A DNA stretch of 64,000 nucleotides from Coptis chinensis (lineage: Eukaryota; Streptophyta; Magnoliopsida; Ranunculales; Ranunculaceae): the NCBI GenBank assembly GCA_015680905.1, contig CM027379.1:95035001-95099000 (forward strand), given 5' to 3'. Made by a program: the position numbers and the translations under genes. The notes below the pieces were generated by a model, which had not been told where the DNA came from, did not search any database, and saw nothing but the letters and a program-made list of their open reading frames with translations. Below, in pieces: positions 1 to 11,845 of the stretch (within the stretch, counting starts at the first letter, position 1; each line of letters opens with the position of its first letter).

Positions 1-1420
1 CAAGAAAGCCACCATACACCACTTTTTGCGTGATGAGAACCGCCACGCAGACAATTTAGCTTACTTAGCTACTCAAACACAGAACTGCGCCCCGAGACAA
101 CTACTGATTAAGGTAGTTGACCGACCTGCTTACCAAGTGGACTCTATTTTAGAAATCAGCGACCTATGCCCACTCTCTGAAGCTCAGATGAGTCAGACGT
201 GGATGCATCCCATCATAGAGTACATCCAGCACGGTACACTCCCAGAAGAGCGTGCCAAAGCCAGACAAGTCCCATATCTAGCTCGCCGTTATTGCCTGGT
301 TAACAACAAGTTATTCCGCAAATCCGCTAGCGGACCTCTTTTGAGGTGCATAAGCCCAGAATAAGGTCAGTTAATTTTTGCAGAAATTCATGAAGGAGAG
401 TGTGGCAACCATGCTGGAGGGCGCTCTTTAGCCCACAAAGCAATCTCCCAAGGATACTTCTGGCCTCGCATGCATGTCGACGCTAAAACATATGTCCTCA
501 TGTGCATCAAATGCTAAACCTTCGGCCATAATATCATCCAACCAGCTCGCGAGTTGATTAGGATTGCGATCCCTTGGCCGTTTCACATGTGGGGCATGGA
601 CATCATGGGACCATTCATCCCACAGAAAAGCACCGGTTTCCGCTTCATCTTAGTTGTAACCGATTATTTCACTAAGTGGGTGGAAGCAATTCCGTTAGCA
701 CATGTCAAAGAGTCACATGTCAGAAACTTCATTTGGACTCACATTATCACCAGATTTGGTTTGACACACACTCTGGTGATGGACAATGGTTCCCAGTTCA
801 AGGGCAAAACAGTCAAAGATTTTCTAGCCAAGTGGAAGATAGTTCATGCATTCTCCACTCCCCAATACACTCAGAGCCATGGTCAGGCAGAGGCCAGCAA
901 CAAAGCAATCTTAGAAAACTTGAAGAAAAAGATTGAAAAGAACAAAAGTCAATGGCCAAACCAGCTAGAGAACATTCTGTGGGCTCATCGCACCACAACT
1001 CGCTTCAGCACTGGTGAATCACCATTCTCCCTATGCTATGGCACAAAAGCCGTCATTCCCACCGAGCTGACAATCACTACGACTAGGTCAGAACTCGTTG
1101 AATCAGGATGAAATGACTCCGTCCTAGCTCGTGAGGTCGATCTGCTGGAAGAACGCCGCGACCTGGCAGCCATTAGAGTGGCGTCGTATCAGTAGATTCT
1201 AAAGAAGTCCTTCAACAAACGAGTACATCCTCGATCTTTTCAGCCTGGCAATCTAGTTCTGAAAAAGACTCGGGATGACTCCAAACTAGCACCGACATGG
1301 GAAGGACCATACATCGTCGACCGAGTTGTAGGCAACGGGGCATACTAGATCAAGACGCAAGAAGGGAAACCATTACCATGTCCCTGGAACACTTATATGT
1401 TGAAAAGATTTTATCAATAA
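1..1420 (+). pseudogene. Ty3/gypsy (Tat-lineage) pol, RNase H end plus integrase
   Basis: This is the 3' end of a retrotransposon polyprotein whose integrase would insert the cDNA copy into chromosomes. One frame runs from before base 26 to a terminal TAA at 1418-1420. In order it shows the end of RNase H (RDENRHADNLAYLA), the HHCC zinc-binding region around 385-520 and the integrase core. The catalytic residues are D in WGMDIMGP, D in MDNGSQF and E in GQAEASNK, with exactly 35 residues between the last two. A degenerate C-terminal module ends with LAPTWEGPYIV. The frame has no frameshift but five in-frame stops, at 362, 515, 1109, 1193 and 1346, so the copy is dead. The long spacer and antisense gene downstream fit the Tat group (Retand/Ogre-like). 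The rest of the element lies left of the window. Confidence 0.93.
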
Positions 1421-1636
1421 AGAAGCAGCCTTGTACAATTCATGTTTTTATTTCTTATCAATTAAGGTAGTCTAAATATGTTTGTCTTGATTAACCACAC
1501 TATTCAATTGCATCTACAACAACACCGTACTTGCATCAAGTGCACCACTAGTACAAGCACACTACCAGCACTCCCATAACATCCAACACTCTCAGTAAGC
1601 AGTACACCTTCATTTGCTAAATATGCTCTCCGCGAG

Positions 1637-2570
1637 CAGAACGCTCTCATGAGCTTACAGGCTCATAGCCTTTCCAGATCTTACTAAGTTGAGGACCTAT
1701 ACTTCTAAGATCAACTCCGTGAGAACGCTCTCAGTGAGCAGTACGCCTTCAGAGGGCTCTCCACGAGCAGAATGCTCTCATGAGCTTACAGGCTCATAGC
1801 CTCTCTAGATCTCACTAAGTTGAGGACCTATACTTCTAGGATCAACTCCGTGAGAACGCTCTCAATGAGCGATCGCCCGAGAGGCTAAATACGGCTCTCA
1901 GCGAAAGCGTAAGCAGCTCTCATGAGCTTACAAGCTCATAGCCTCTCCAGATCTCACTAAGTTGAGGACTATACTTCTAGGATCAACTCCGTGAGAATGC
2001 TCTCAGTGAGCAGTACGCCTTCAGAGGCTAAATATGTTCTCCGCGAGCAAAACGCTCTCATGAGCTTACAGGCTCATAGCCTCTCCAAATCTCACTAAGT
2101 GGAGGACCTATACTTCTAGGATCAACTCCGTGAGAACGCCTCGATGAAAGCGATGCGCGCCGAGGAGGCTAAATATGTTCTCTCATGGCGAACGCTCTCA
2201 TGAGCTTATAGGCTCATAGCCTCTCCAAATCTCACTAAGTGGAGGACCTATACTTCTAGGATCAACTCCGTGAGAACGCTCTCAGTGAGCAGTACGCCTT
2301 CAGAGGCTAAATACGTTCTCCTCGAGCAGAACGCTCTCATGAGCTCACAGGCTCATAACCTCTCCAAATCTCACTAAGTTGAGGACCTATACTTCTAGGA
2401 TCAACTCCGTGAGAACGCTCTCAGTGAGCAGTACACCTTCAGAGGCTAAATATGTTCTCCACGAGCAAAATGCTCTCATGAGCTTACAGGCTCATAGCCT
2501 CTCCAAATCTCACTAAGTCGAGGACCTATACTTCTAGGATCAGCTCAGTGAGATCGCTCTCTTAAGCAAT
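1637..2570. repeat. About 139 bp tandem repeat array in the Tat spacer
   Basis: Seven imperfect units begin near 1641, 1772, 1914, 2052, 2192, 2331 and 2470, giving periods of 131-142 bp, mostly 139. Each carries the words ACGCTCTCATGAGC, GGCTCATAGCCTCTCC, CTATACTTCTAGGATCAACT and CAGTGAGCAGTACGCC. The units contain short palindromes such as GCTCATGAGC and AGGCTCATAGCCT. The array lies between the end of pol and the 3' end of the antisense gene, the variable spacer where Tat/Ogre elements are known to hold tandem repeats. No coding potential was seen. Confidence 0.93.
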
Positions 2571-2699
2571 ACTTAGTGAGCAAAACGTTTTCTTAAACTA
2601 AATCTCAAGCTCCATAGTCACTATACACCACAAGCATCATAAACAAAACACTAGCTACAAGCAATCAAGCATAAGAAGAAAAATGCATTCCATACATAT

Positions 2700-5600
2700 T
2701 CGTCAATAGAACTACCAGCCCAAAGCCCGGAAACCAGTTCACGCATTCACCGATCTGCTGGGTTTACCTAGGAAATCCATATCGGTAGTTCTTACAAGTG
2801 TTACAAAACATCGAGCTGCCACTTTCGTGGAAACAAGCTCATTAAAGTATCGTACCAAAGGCAGGCGAACTGCTCAGGCAAGCCTGAGAAACCAGCTCTA
2901 CTATTTAACTCTCTTACAGAGAGGCAAAATAATAACACATTCAAACAACAAAAAACCCTTTCAACGCTTACAGAGAGAAGTCCAGAAAATCATCGTCCTG
3001 TATCAACAACAACATGCTTATCCCTTGGAGCGACACTGGTGGAGGGGAGATGACTCGCATCACGGGCAACAACAAGGGCGGCGGTTTCTTTAGCTTCCTG
3101 GTCCTGCTTCTCCAGTAGCTCCACGTACAATTCCGCCAGCACAGCATGATCTTCAAAAGTTCGATCATACTCCTTTTGCGCTTTGCGAGCCACCTCTTGA
3201 CACTGCTTGACATATTCAGTCACGGACGCCAGCTGCTTCTGCAGGTCCATCATTGAGTTCACCAGTACGGTCTTCTCCTTCAGTGTCTCATGATGCTTGT
3301 TCCTTAGGGATGTCAACTTCTTCTTATCGACTTCCCAAGCAGCACGCATCCTAGCCAGCTCAGCCACGCTACCATTGCTACTACCAGGACGTTGAACAGT
3401 TCGCTTTAACCTATCGTACCCCGCCAAAAACTGCACGAAGAACATTATAGTTAAAAGTCCTCATTCATGTCACAATAAAAGACACAAATAGAAAACTCAC
3501 CAAACAACAAGCCGCGTCAGTGGTCTTCAGGGTCGTCTCTAAACTTTCACTTTCCAGCTCGGTTTTATCACCATCGAGCACTATCCCTTCCAGGAGGCAG
3601 CTCGCTATAGAGGCCGAGTGGAAGCTGCAATCAGAACGCTTCACCATGCACTTCTTTCCCGTACGCCTAACGTAGTAGAAGTCGCTTCCCACATCGCCAG
3701 AACCAGAAGACGATCTGTCAGCTGCATCACCGCGAGCTCGACCTAGGTCATCACCCCGCCCCCACCCACACGACTCGGAGACCTGAACACAACACCTCCA
3801 GGTCGCCTACTTCCCTCCACCTTCGCACGCTTGCCTTTCTTGGCATCAGAATCATCAGCCTTACGCTTACCATGGTTCCCTAGAGGATGGGGTCGGAATT
3901 CCATCTCCTCCATCACTAGGGGAGAAGTTTCCCTCGCCCCCTTACTACCACCAGCAGTCTTTTCACGATGCCTAGCCATTTTAAAATCTACAAACACAGC
4001 CAATCATCAGCGATGCCGCTACACAAACAAAGTTTACTAGGACAAACAAAGAGCCAAGCAACACAAACACGTACCTGAGATGATCAGTAGAGGAATGAAG
4101 ACCAACACTATCTAAGAAGGCAGAGCAAAGTGAAGAAAGAGACGTGCAAATACTCCTCAGATTCTCGAAATAGTTCTATCTATACCCTAGAAATGTCTTT
4201 TCCCAAGGCAAGTCATAATAGCATCGAGACGCCAAACGGCAGGCCACCTGGCAACCATCATTTCATATCTCCCGACCACTCATATTCTTACACGTGCCAT
4301 GCATGTACTGTAGCCCAAGTAACTTCGAAATATAGAACGGTCCGAGCGTCCTCAAGATATGTGCAACCTACAATGCTTAAATCGAATAACAAGCAAGACT
4401 GGTTAACATATTTCACAGGTCGATTAGACTATATCAATCTCACAACAGCTTGCAACAACAATCACACGCTTACAAAATGCAATCAGACATATAATACAAA
4501 GCTAATTGAATAAAGTAAGCAGCACACTTCTCATACAAGCAAATGAGCGAACTGACGACTGCAATAAAGTCGCAGTTCACCGACTAACCGAGCTGCTGAG
4601 TCTACTCAAGAAATCCAGCTCAGTTAGCCGCCAATACATTCACAGAGGCCAAGTAGTTCATCATTGTCTTAAACATAAAGAAAGACGGGCTGCCCAGGAT
4701 ACCCCGGGAAACCAGCTCTATTGTTTCAAGCCCAAAAGCCACATACAAACACAAATTCAAAGGACCATCTTTAAACAACATGGTCAAAGCTTTCAGTGAA
4801 CATAACATCCAAACCTTGAGTAGAACTCGGGTCACCAGAAGTCGCTACCGCTGCATCAATCACGGTCCTGTCCAGGTCGCTCGAAACCGGAGGCTGTTTA
4901 ACCACCGCACCAGTAGACGAAGGAACCATAACTTCGGGAACAATACTAGCATCTTCGAGTGGCTCGCCCCCACAATCACCCGGAGCCCCACATATATTCT
5001 GTTCCTCTTGCAGATCATAATATTTTTTCTCCAGCTCTTCTATCTCAGCACGGATCGCAAGATAGGCGTCCTTCGCCTACAGCGCGGTAGTTTTGCACCT
5101 TTCAGCATAAGCATTCACTGTAGCTACCTTGGTTTTCAGGTCGTCCACTTCATGCCTCAGCCCGACCGACTCATTGACAGCTGACGTCTTCTCCAGCGTC
5201 AGCGTCGTCAGTTCCGCCCTCAAAACATCCAGCTCTTTCTTCTCAGACTGCTCCACTTCTCGAAGGGTCATGAGCTCGTCCCTCAATGACTCGACCTTAG
5301 TATTTTCTAGCTCGGCGAACTGGGCAACCATCTTCAATTTCTGGTACCCAACAATCAACTGCAACAACTTGCACAGTACACCACATTAACATTAAGTAAA
5401 AACATAAATCACAATAAAGCAGATAATTCATATCACAGAGCTACTCACCAGGCACAACGCCTTATCCATCCCCCTCAGATTCGACTCCAGCTCCTTCGAA
5501 TCCAAGTCTTTCCTATCACCGTCCAGTGTCATTCCCTCCAACAAACAAGCAGCGATAGGTGCGGATTTGTAGGTATAGTCCGACCTCTTCACATAGCGTT

Positions 5601-6300
5601 TTTTGCCAGACACGTCATCCACATACATCCGATTGCGCTCCAGCTCGTCTTTCCCACCACTGGAGTGACTTTTACCAGTCTCTTTCATAATAGCCTTCCC
5701 CTTCATCTTTCTGGAAGTATTTCCAGCGACCTTGGCGGGCGACCTCCGTGGTCTCCTCACCCAAAGACGCTTAAAGTCGGCATCATCGGACCACTCAAAC
5801 TCCAACACCACCCCCCCCCTTTTACCACTAGCTCCAACACCACCCCCCAGTGCGATCTCAACTACCCTCGCGACCTTAGCAGGTCGAGACTCCGGATCGC
5901 TACCCTTCCTCGTTGGCAAGTGACTTCGCTCAGGGATTTCAAAGAGGACGTCATCTAAGTCGAACGGAGCGTCCTCTTGACCCTTCCCAACTCCAGACCC
6001 AGATGCTCCAGTGGGTCGCTTCACCTCAGCACGGCCTCGGTTCTTATCTTCCCTCGTCACCAAATCACTCTTATGCTTTTCTATCACAGGTTTCCTCGAT
6101 GCTTTCCCACTCGCCTTACCCCGTGCCCTTTTCTTTTGCACTTCCCTCTTCTCTCTAATCGCGGGTCCTCCCTGTTCCTTAAAAAAATGCGCAACTTCCG
6201 AAAGCTTCGCCTGTTTCTCAGCTCGCATCAACCTAGCGAACTTCTTAATCACCTCTCAGCTCGTCTCCTTTTCTAGATCGATATCTGCACAAACAACGAA
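2700..6300. repeat. Two-copy tandem duplication of the 3' half of the antisense gene
   Basis: Roughly 2700-4560 and 4560-6300 are diverged copies of one segment. Each holds the same coding stretch, with YVKRSDYTYKSAPIAACLLEG in one copy matching MVKRSDCSFHSASIASCLLEG in the other. Each has an intron at the same place and the same trailing DNA; for example, GAAACCAGCTCTA occurs near 2889 and 4708. The copies are too diverged for a recent event. Because the intron is present in both, this is a DNA-level duplication and not a retrocopy. Confidence 0.8.
2987..4003 (-). pseudogene. Second, truncated copy of the Tat antisense gene
   Basis: This minus-strand copy holds only the second half of the antisense gene described at 4771-7136. 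It shows a basic, low-complexity stretch (KRKADDSDAKKGKRAKVEG), then the conserved block GKKCMVKRSDCSFHSASIA and LLEGIVLDGD. An intron with GTGAGT donor and GTGCAG acceptor (3431-3500) follows. The last exon is a predicted coiled coil rich in E, K, L and Q, starting FLAGYDRLKR and ending VVVDTGR with a stop at 2987-2989. A one-base frameshift lies in the G-rich run near 3760. The domain-bearing N-terminal part is absent, so it is probably not functional as it stands, though the last exon is fully open. I cannot assign a biochemical function. Confidence 0.75.
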
Positions 6301-7136
6301 ATAGTAATATCAATACAAAATCAACCAACGCAAGATCAGAATTCTCAGATAGTGTACTAGTACCCACCAGTAAAGTCGCATATTTTATTTTCCACACTGA
6401 ACCCCCTCGCACAGTAGTTTCCAACAAGCAACAACGGTCTTTTATCCCAAGACCCGTTACTCACACCATCCAGAATGTTCAACAACTTAGCTCGAGTTTG
6501 CAAGCTAAAGTTAAGCGCCCAAGATTGCTTAACTGAGAAATGCTTAATAATATTAGCGGCCTCTATCCGGTATTCACCGCTGGCGTTCAACAGGTCAAAC
6601 ACCTTGAACAACCGCCATGTGTTACCCACAAACTGAACAGGCACTTTGCCACAATGGTTCAAGAACTCACAAACCAGCTTAGAAAACGGTATCATCATGT
6701 ACGCCCTCAGCTGCCCCTCACAGATTATAACCCCATAGTTCGGTGGGGTGTACCTATCACTATAGACCCGAGCGTCCTAGTCGGGCTCATGGATCTCCAG
6801 ACCGCTTACGGTTATCCCATATGTTTCCCTCAAATAGGGGAACGTCCTCAAAGCATGTCTGTCTATAGCCCTAGGAGGTAGCTCGCTAGAAGACGACCTC
6901 TCACCGCGACCTAAAGTGCTAGCTTCAGCAACCACAGATGCAGATTGGGCCTCATCTTCCCCACTTTTAGCCTCCTCAACTTCATCATCTTCATCACCAC
7001 CCTCACTCACCCCACACACCGACTTTTCCTTCTTTTCCTCCGTGTCATCCCAACCAAGAGAAACTTCGCGAACTTCATTAGATCGCGTATCGTCTGAGTC
7101 AGACATTTCTCTCTTATCTCTCACAATTTTAGCCAC
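4771..7136 (-). pseudogene. Antisense gene of the Tat element, gypsy-type transposase-like domain
   Basis: This three-exon gene is transcribed opposite to pol. Exon 1 is 7136 (or the M at 7106) to 6368, with an intron at 6285-6367. Exon 2 is 6284-5449, with an intron at 5359-5448. Exon 3 is 5358 to a TAA at 4771-4773. Exon 1 has an acidic N-terminus and then a region like the plant family 'putative gypsy type transposon' (PF04195). Its marks are YGITVSGLEIHEP, ICEGQLRAYMMIPFS and PVQFVGNTWRLFKVF. Exon 2 is basic with KALCL at its end, and exon 3 is a long coiled coil. The frame stays open through all three exons except for stops at 6774-6776, near 6258 and at 5074-5076. Tat elements of other plants carry antisense ORFs in this place; their role is unknown. 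A solo LTR at 7184 cuts off the upstream region. Confidence 0.78.
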
Positions 7137-7178
7137 AAGCAGCTAAACGAACGACCTAACAACTTAATATCTAAGAGC
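6999..7178. repeat. 180 bp duplication, first unit
   Basis: This stretch (ACCCTCACTCACC to TAAGAGC) covers the N-terminal coding end and leader of the antisense gene. It is repeated at 10664-10843 with only a few differences. The two units were once adjacent and are now separated by the solo LTR at 7184-10663. Confidence 0.9.
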
Positions 7179-7183
7179 ACCCT

Positions 7184-10100
7184 TGTCACACCCCGAATTT
7201 CGACAGAATTCAGAACAACATTATTTGTTCCCGACTCTTCGATCTCCGAGGTGTGACGCACTCTCAACTTCCAAAAACCCATAAACAGTTCAAATATGCG
7301 GATAAATAAAAACCAATAAAAATTTTAAACTTAAACAAAAGTCATCTTCATTACAAAAATTTACAAAATGAAAATGCAAATAACCTTATAACAACTGAAA
7401 ATCTATATCACCTCAAAGGAAAACAAAGCCTATCTTGAAATGCGACGCAAACGCAAACCACAAGCAGCAACCAATCTTCTTCAACATTAAACCTGTCAAG
7501 ACTTATCAACTATGTTCATTTAATGAACACACCCGATAAGCAAACATGCAAATCGGGTCAGCATTATAAAAATGTTGGTGTGAGTAGCTCTAAAATATAA
7601 CATATAATTATACATATATATACACCATCCATACGGCAGTTAGTTCCTCTACCGAGGCGCCTTAACTTTCAGCGACTAATACAACATCCTTAAGTATATT
7701 AATTAAAGGCGGTAGTTCCTCCATCGAGGCTTTTAACTTCCCACTAACCACACAACAAACTATACGCATAATAAATAAGGCATGTAGTTCCTCCATCGAG
7801 GCGCCTTAGGTTCTAACTAAACCAATAACCAACATATTACCATAATTATATTATTTAAGGCTTTCTTTGCGTGTCCCTAAATTCACGTCGTATCTATGTC
7901 TTACCTAGTTTCCCTGGCTACCACAATCGCTTCCCAACGCCAAATATGTACATCCACATGCCTCCCCTTACATAATGAACCACTCCATGCATAACTACCC
8001 TGAGCGGGATGTCGCACACCAGGTAACCCTCACACGGAAGCCATTATGTAAGTACTGCCACTATTCGGCATAAAATATCGCGCGTCTCGTTCTATTTTGC
8101 GAACGGAATAATCAAGGCACTATTCGGCTACGATTGCTCAACACATGGGTCAATCAACATCTCATATATATACACCCTACACAAGGGCCAATCATATCAC
8201 ATATGCCAGAAGGGCCATTCAGATTCACTGAAACGCCAGAAGGGCCAATCAAATTGCACACGCCCACACAGGGAAAATCACATGAGTTGTGGTAGCTAGG
8301 TTCTAGGATTTTCATTACGTAGTTTATTCAAATGTCATACATTTATGACTCATAAAAATTCCACTATATCATGTGCAGGTCAAATACCTTATTGCATTAT
8401 GCCACAATATTTAGAAATATCTTAATTATATCTCATAACCACTTTCATTCTGTCACGTGCCAATATATTATTGCACTAAGCCACAATCCCGTGGGAAAAT
8501 ATCCACACATACAATACTACCTCATAGTAACATCTCACATATATTATAATGGAGCGTTTATACATTTATGTCTCCAAAACCTTTGCATTTAATATATATA
8601 TCCCAACATATTATATAAGGTCACAATATCAACGTCAAATCTTAATTAGATAATGACAACCAAATTTATACAATCTTCCACAGTATTTTAGCATTTGATT
8701 TGTCCATACAATTTATAACATAAAATGTAGCACAATTACATAGTCCACAGTCCACAATCAAAGCCCAATATATATATATGTTTTACATACTACTCACGTC
8801 AAATCTTAATTAGATAATGACAAACAACGTTATATAATTTTCGACAATATTTTATTACTATATTTGTCCATATTCTTAAATATGAGAAAAACTGGAAAAA
8901 GTCAACATTCCACAGTCAACAGTCAAAGGTCAACGGTCAAAGTCAAAGTCAAAGTTAACGGTCAATGGTCAAATTCAATGGTCAATGGTCAAAGTCAAAG
9001 TCAACACATCATGGTCGAAGTCAAACTATTATTGTCAAAGTCAAACTGTCGTTTCCAAATTCAACAGGTTCAGGGTTATAGCCATGGTTCATGGCTAAAG
9101 GTCAAAGGTGCATGGTTCATGGGCTCATGGCTAAGGTAATGGTTCGGACCCAACTGGCCAAGCCCAAACCTTAAAACCCGGCCCCAAAAGTTTAAATGTT
9201 GAAAGACCCAATTTGGATCTCTATTAAGTCCTATGGACTGGCCCCAAACAATATTAGAACCGGCCCTAAAAAGGTTAAAAGTGGTTCGGTCCAAAAATTA
9301 AACTGAAACCGGCCCAAAACAAAACACATAGAAAAATGGCCCAACCACTTAAAACAAAACCGGGCCCAACATAAAATAAGGTGTTTGGCCCAACCGATTA
9401 GGCCCAAGCCCAAGAGATGGAACAGTGTCATCTTTCACTCCACTCCACCACCACCGGCTCCAATTCCGACCACCACTTCGTCGCCCCGTTCAACCCAAAT
9501 GGGTTTTGATCCCCGACAAAACCCACTAACTTTAATAAAACCAAAACCCCAAATCATTCAATTCTTATACTCCTCCAAACTAGATCTAGACATTTCAACC
9601 TCCATTAATGGCTTGCTTCAAGCTCCACTCGACAGCCCTCATGCACTCAAACCTCAACAACCAAACTCCATTCAAAAACACAATCAAAACCAACTAACCA
9701 ACAACAAAGTTTTAAATGAAAATCAAGGTTACTAGTCGCCGCCATTGATGAGCGCCAAGCTTCAACGGCACCACCATTGACGCAGATTAAAAGCAATCAA
9801 CAACCCGACATCACCCAAACATCAACCCAACAACCTTCCCACACCACAAAAGTTCAAACAACGAAAATTACAAATTAACAACCAAACCACCGATTATCGC
9901 AAGATTGAAATCTTTACAGGGGAGGAGGTTTGGAGTCGCGCCTCCATTGATGCCCCTTCAAGCTTCAACTGCCCCTCCAATAGACTAACCACCCCCATCC
10001 AAGTCACAACCACAATAATTTAACTAACAAGACAGATAATCAATACGATTTCTTTGTTTGGGCTTTAGCCGCCAAGAACAGTGTATATTCTTCCACCAAA

Positions 10101-10663
10101 TCACGACTACCAATAATCCGTCGACTTACCCATCTATTAACAGTAGGCCTAAAATCGATTAACTACCCGCTTGTTATCAAGGGTCGGGACAAATTTCCGG
10201 AGATAGAGTTTTATTCAATCCATAAACACGAATATAAACCGTTACCGCTAAAAAGAATACAGTACTAAAACTAAATCAAAACTGAATCAAAACACAGCAC
10301 AGACCATTTTCCAGCATCGTGAAATCGACAACTAACGAGAATTTTATATATAAGAAATTCACTAAAAATATCTACTCACCTGTATTAAAACCCGACGAAT
10401 CATTCATCGTCCGAACCGTCGCGCTCCAACGCTCGAGCAAACGAGTTTCTATCTCTGCCTTCATTTTTACTATTTTATTTTTCCTAGAACCCTATTCTCC
10501 AGAACAATACGAATATATACTTGGGTTTGAAACCCAAGCCCAACGCAGACTCGGGCCCAAAAACGAGGCCCACCTAACCCAAATCCAATCCAATCAAATT
10601 TTATATAAATAATTAAATTAATTAATTAATAAATAATTACGTATTTTAAATACGGGCGTTACA
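7184..10663 (+). mobile_element. Large solo LTR (3.48 kb) with ACCCT target duplication
   Basis: The element starts TGTCACACCCCGAATTTCG and ends ACGGGCGTTACA, with imperfect inverted termini (TGTCACACCC against TGTAACGCCC). It is flanked by the 5 bp direct repeat ACCCT at 7179-7183 and 10664-10668, as expected for an LTR retrotransposon. No gag or pol frame was found inside, so it is best read as a solo LTR left by recombination. Internal features are GGYRGTAGTTCCTCYATCGAGGC motifs at 7630-7810, a GTCAA-rich stretch at 8900-9060, a duplicated stretch near 8635 and 8798, and GGCCCAA-rich DNA at 9150-9410. It shares ends and internal order with 13625-17289. The lineage is not certain; long LTRs with these ends are common in Tekay/Del-type gypsy elements. 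Confidence 0.88.
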
Positions 10664-10843
10664 ACCCTCACTCACCCCACACACCGACTCTTCCTTCTCT
10701 TCCTCCGTGCCAACCCAACCAAGAGAAACTTTGCGAACTTCATTAGATCGCGTATCGTCTGAGTCAGACATTTCTCTCTTATCTCTCACTATTTTAGCCA
10801 CAAGCAACTAAACGAACGACCTAACAACTTAATATCTAAGAGC
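10664..10843. repeat. 180 bp duplication, second unit
   Basis: This is a copy of 6999-7178. On the minus strand it again encodes the N-terminus MSDSDDTRSNEVRKVSLGW, which runs straight into the solo LTR. The region to its right (10844-11280) is the original upstream flank of the antisense gene and shows nothing else I recognise. Confidence 0.9.
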
Positions 10844-11280
10844 AAGAACGTAGCAAAGAGCACAAGATCAACAATGGCAGAAAACTAACCTGAAAAAACA
10901 CTGGGTGTAGTGAGATTTTCTACAAAGCGAAGCAACAAAATAGTGTTTCAGAGAGCCAGCGTAGTTTTTGTATAACCACCCCTCCAGTTCCCAAGGCGTT
11001 AGATGGCACCCTAGCCCTAGCCGCACATGGCTTCCAACAAGCAGTCTTGTCTTTTCAAATCCCGAAAAATGGGGAGGAACGTTTTCTCTGCAACTGCTCA
11101 GATCCGCTCACATGTTATCCACGTGTCAGATGTTTCGCCCATCAGATCACCAGATAGCACGGAACGACCCCCATAGTCCGCTAGGTATTTCCACTTCCAC
11201 CAACTTCTATCTTTCGCCATGCTCCACACGGGCTAATGTGTTCTCTCAGCAACTCGCTTCAATGAGCGGCGCGACCTACT

Positions 11281-11290
11281 AAGAGGGGGC
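11281..11290 (+). promoter_or_regulatory. Polypurine tract of the Tat element
   Basis: AAGAGGGGGC directly precedes the TGTGTGAGGGAG start of the 3' LTR. This is the position and composition expected for the plus-strand primer of reverse transcription. Confidence 0.75.
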
Positions 11291-11845
11291 TGTGTGAGGG
11301 AGTGATATTCTCCTTCAGGAATATCAAGCACGTGCTCAGCATGGTGGAAATACCGCACCGATCTCTGATACACCTCGCCCACCTGTGTCAGCAACTCGCA
11401 TCAACACGCTACGAGATCGCTCCAAAATAGGTCATATCATCATACAGACCGATCTATAGCGTGACTCACCTTATCTTCTAGAAGCAATCATGAAGGAATC
11501 TACACTTACGCAAATCACTACCGCCAGCTACTGACCACTGCCGCAATCTACTAAGCCATGCTACTAATCCCCATCATTACAGCAGACCTATAAACACAGT
11601 TCTCGCATGCCTCCACAATCTTGGCCCTACATTTGTGTTATTCTTTATACGTGTGGGGTGAGGAATCACTTGGATTACCTATAAATACTCTCCATATGAA
11701 CTATGCCAGACCTGATTCTTCTCTCCCCCCAGAATCAAGAGAAGATACATAGGTAGTTCGCTCCTCGACGAACTCGGTCTTAACCATACTCTAATTCGTT
11801 CTCCATCTCTAGTATGTAAAGGAAATACCAAAACGCACCTTTACA
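11291..11845 (+). mobile_element. 3' LTR of the Tat element
   Basis: The LTR starts TGTGTGAGGGAGTG after the polypurine tract and ends CGCACCTTTACA. A TATA box (CTATAAATACTC near 11680) would lie near the end of U3. Directly after the end, the sequence reads in frame as copia reverse transcriptase, which fixes the right border. The 5' LTR is outside the window, so neither LTR identity nor the target duplication (possibly ATATC) can be checked here. Confidence 0.8.

Noticed and set aside
5665..6304. Several plus-strand open frames
   Set aside because: They are mirror frames of exon 2 of the minus-strand antisense gene, which has splice sites, a second copy and family likeness.
8890..9060. GTCAA-rich short repeats that could suggest a CRISPR-like array
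   Set aside because: Repeats are short, irregular and without spacers, within a plant LTR.
9385..9735. Open frame of 116 codons with proline-rich product
   Set aside because: It lies inside the large solo LTR, has low-complexity composition and no family likeness; the same CCACCACC-rich stretch gives a different short frame in the second LTR.
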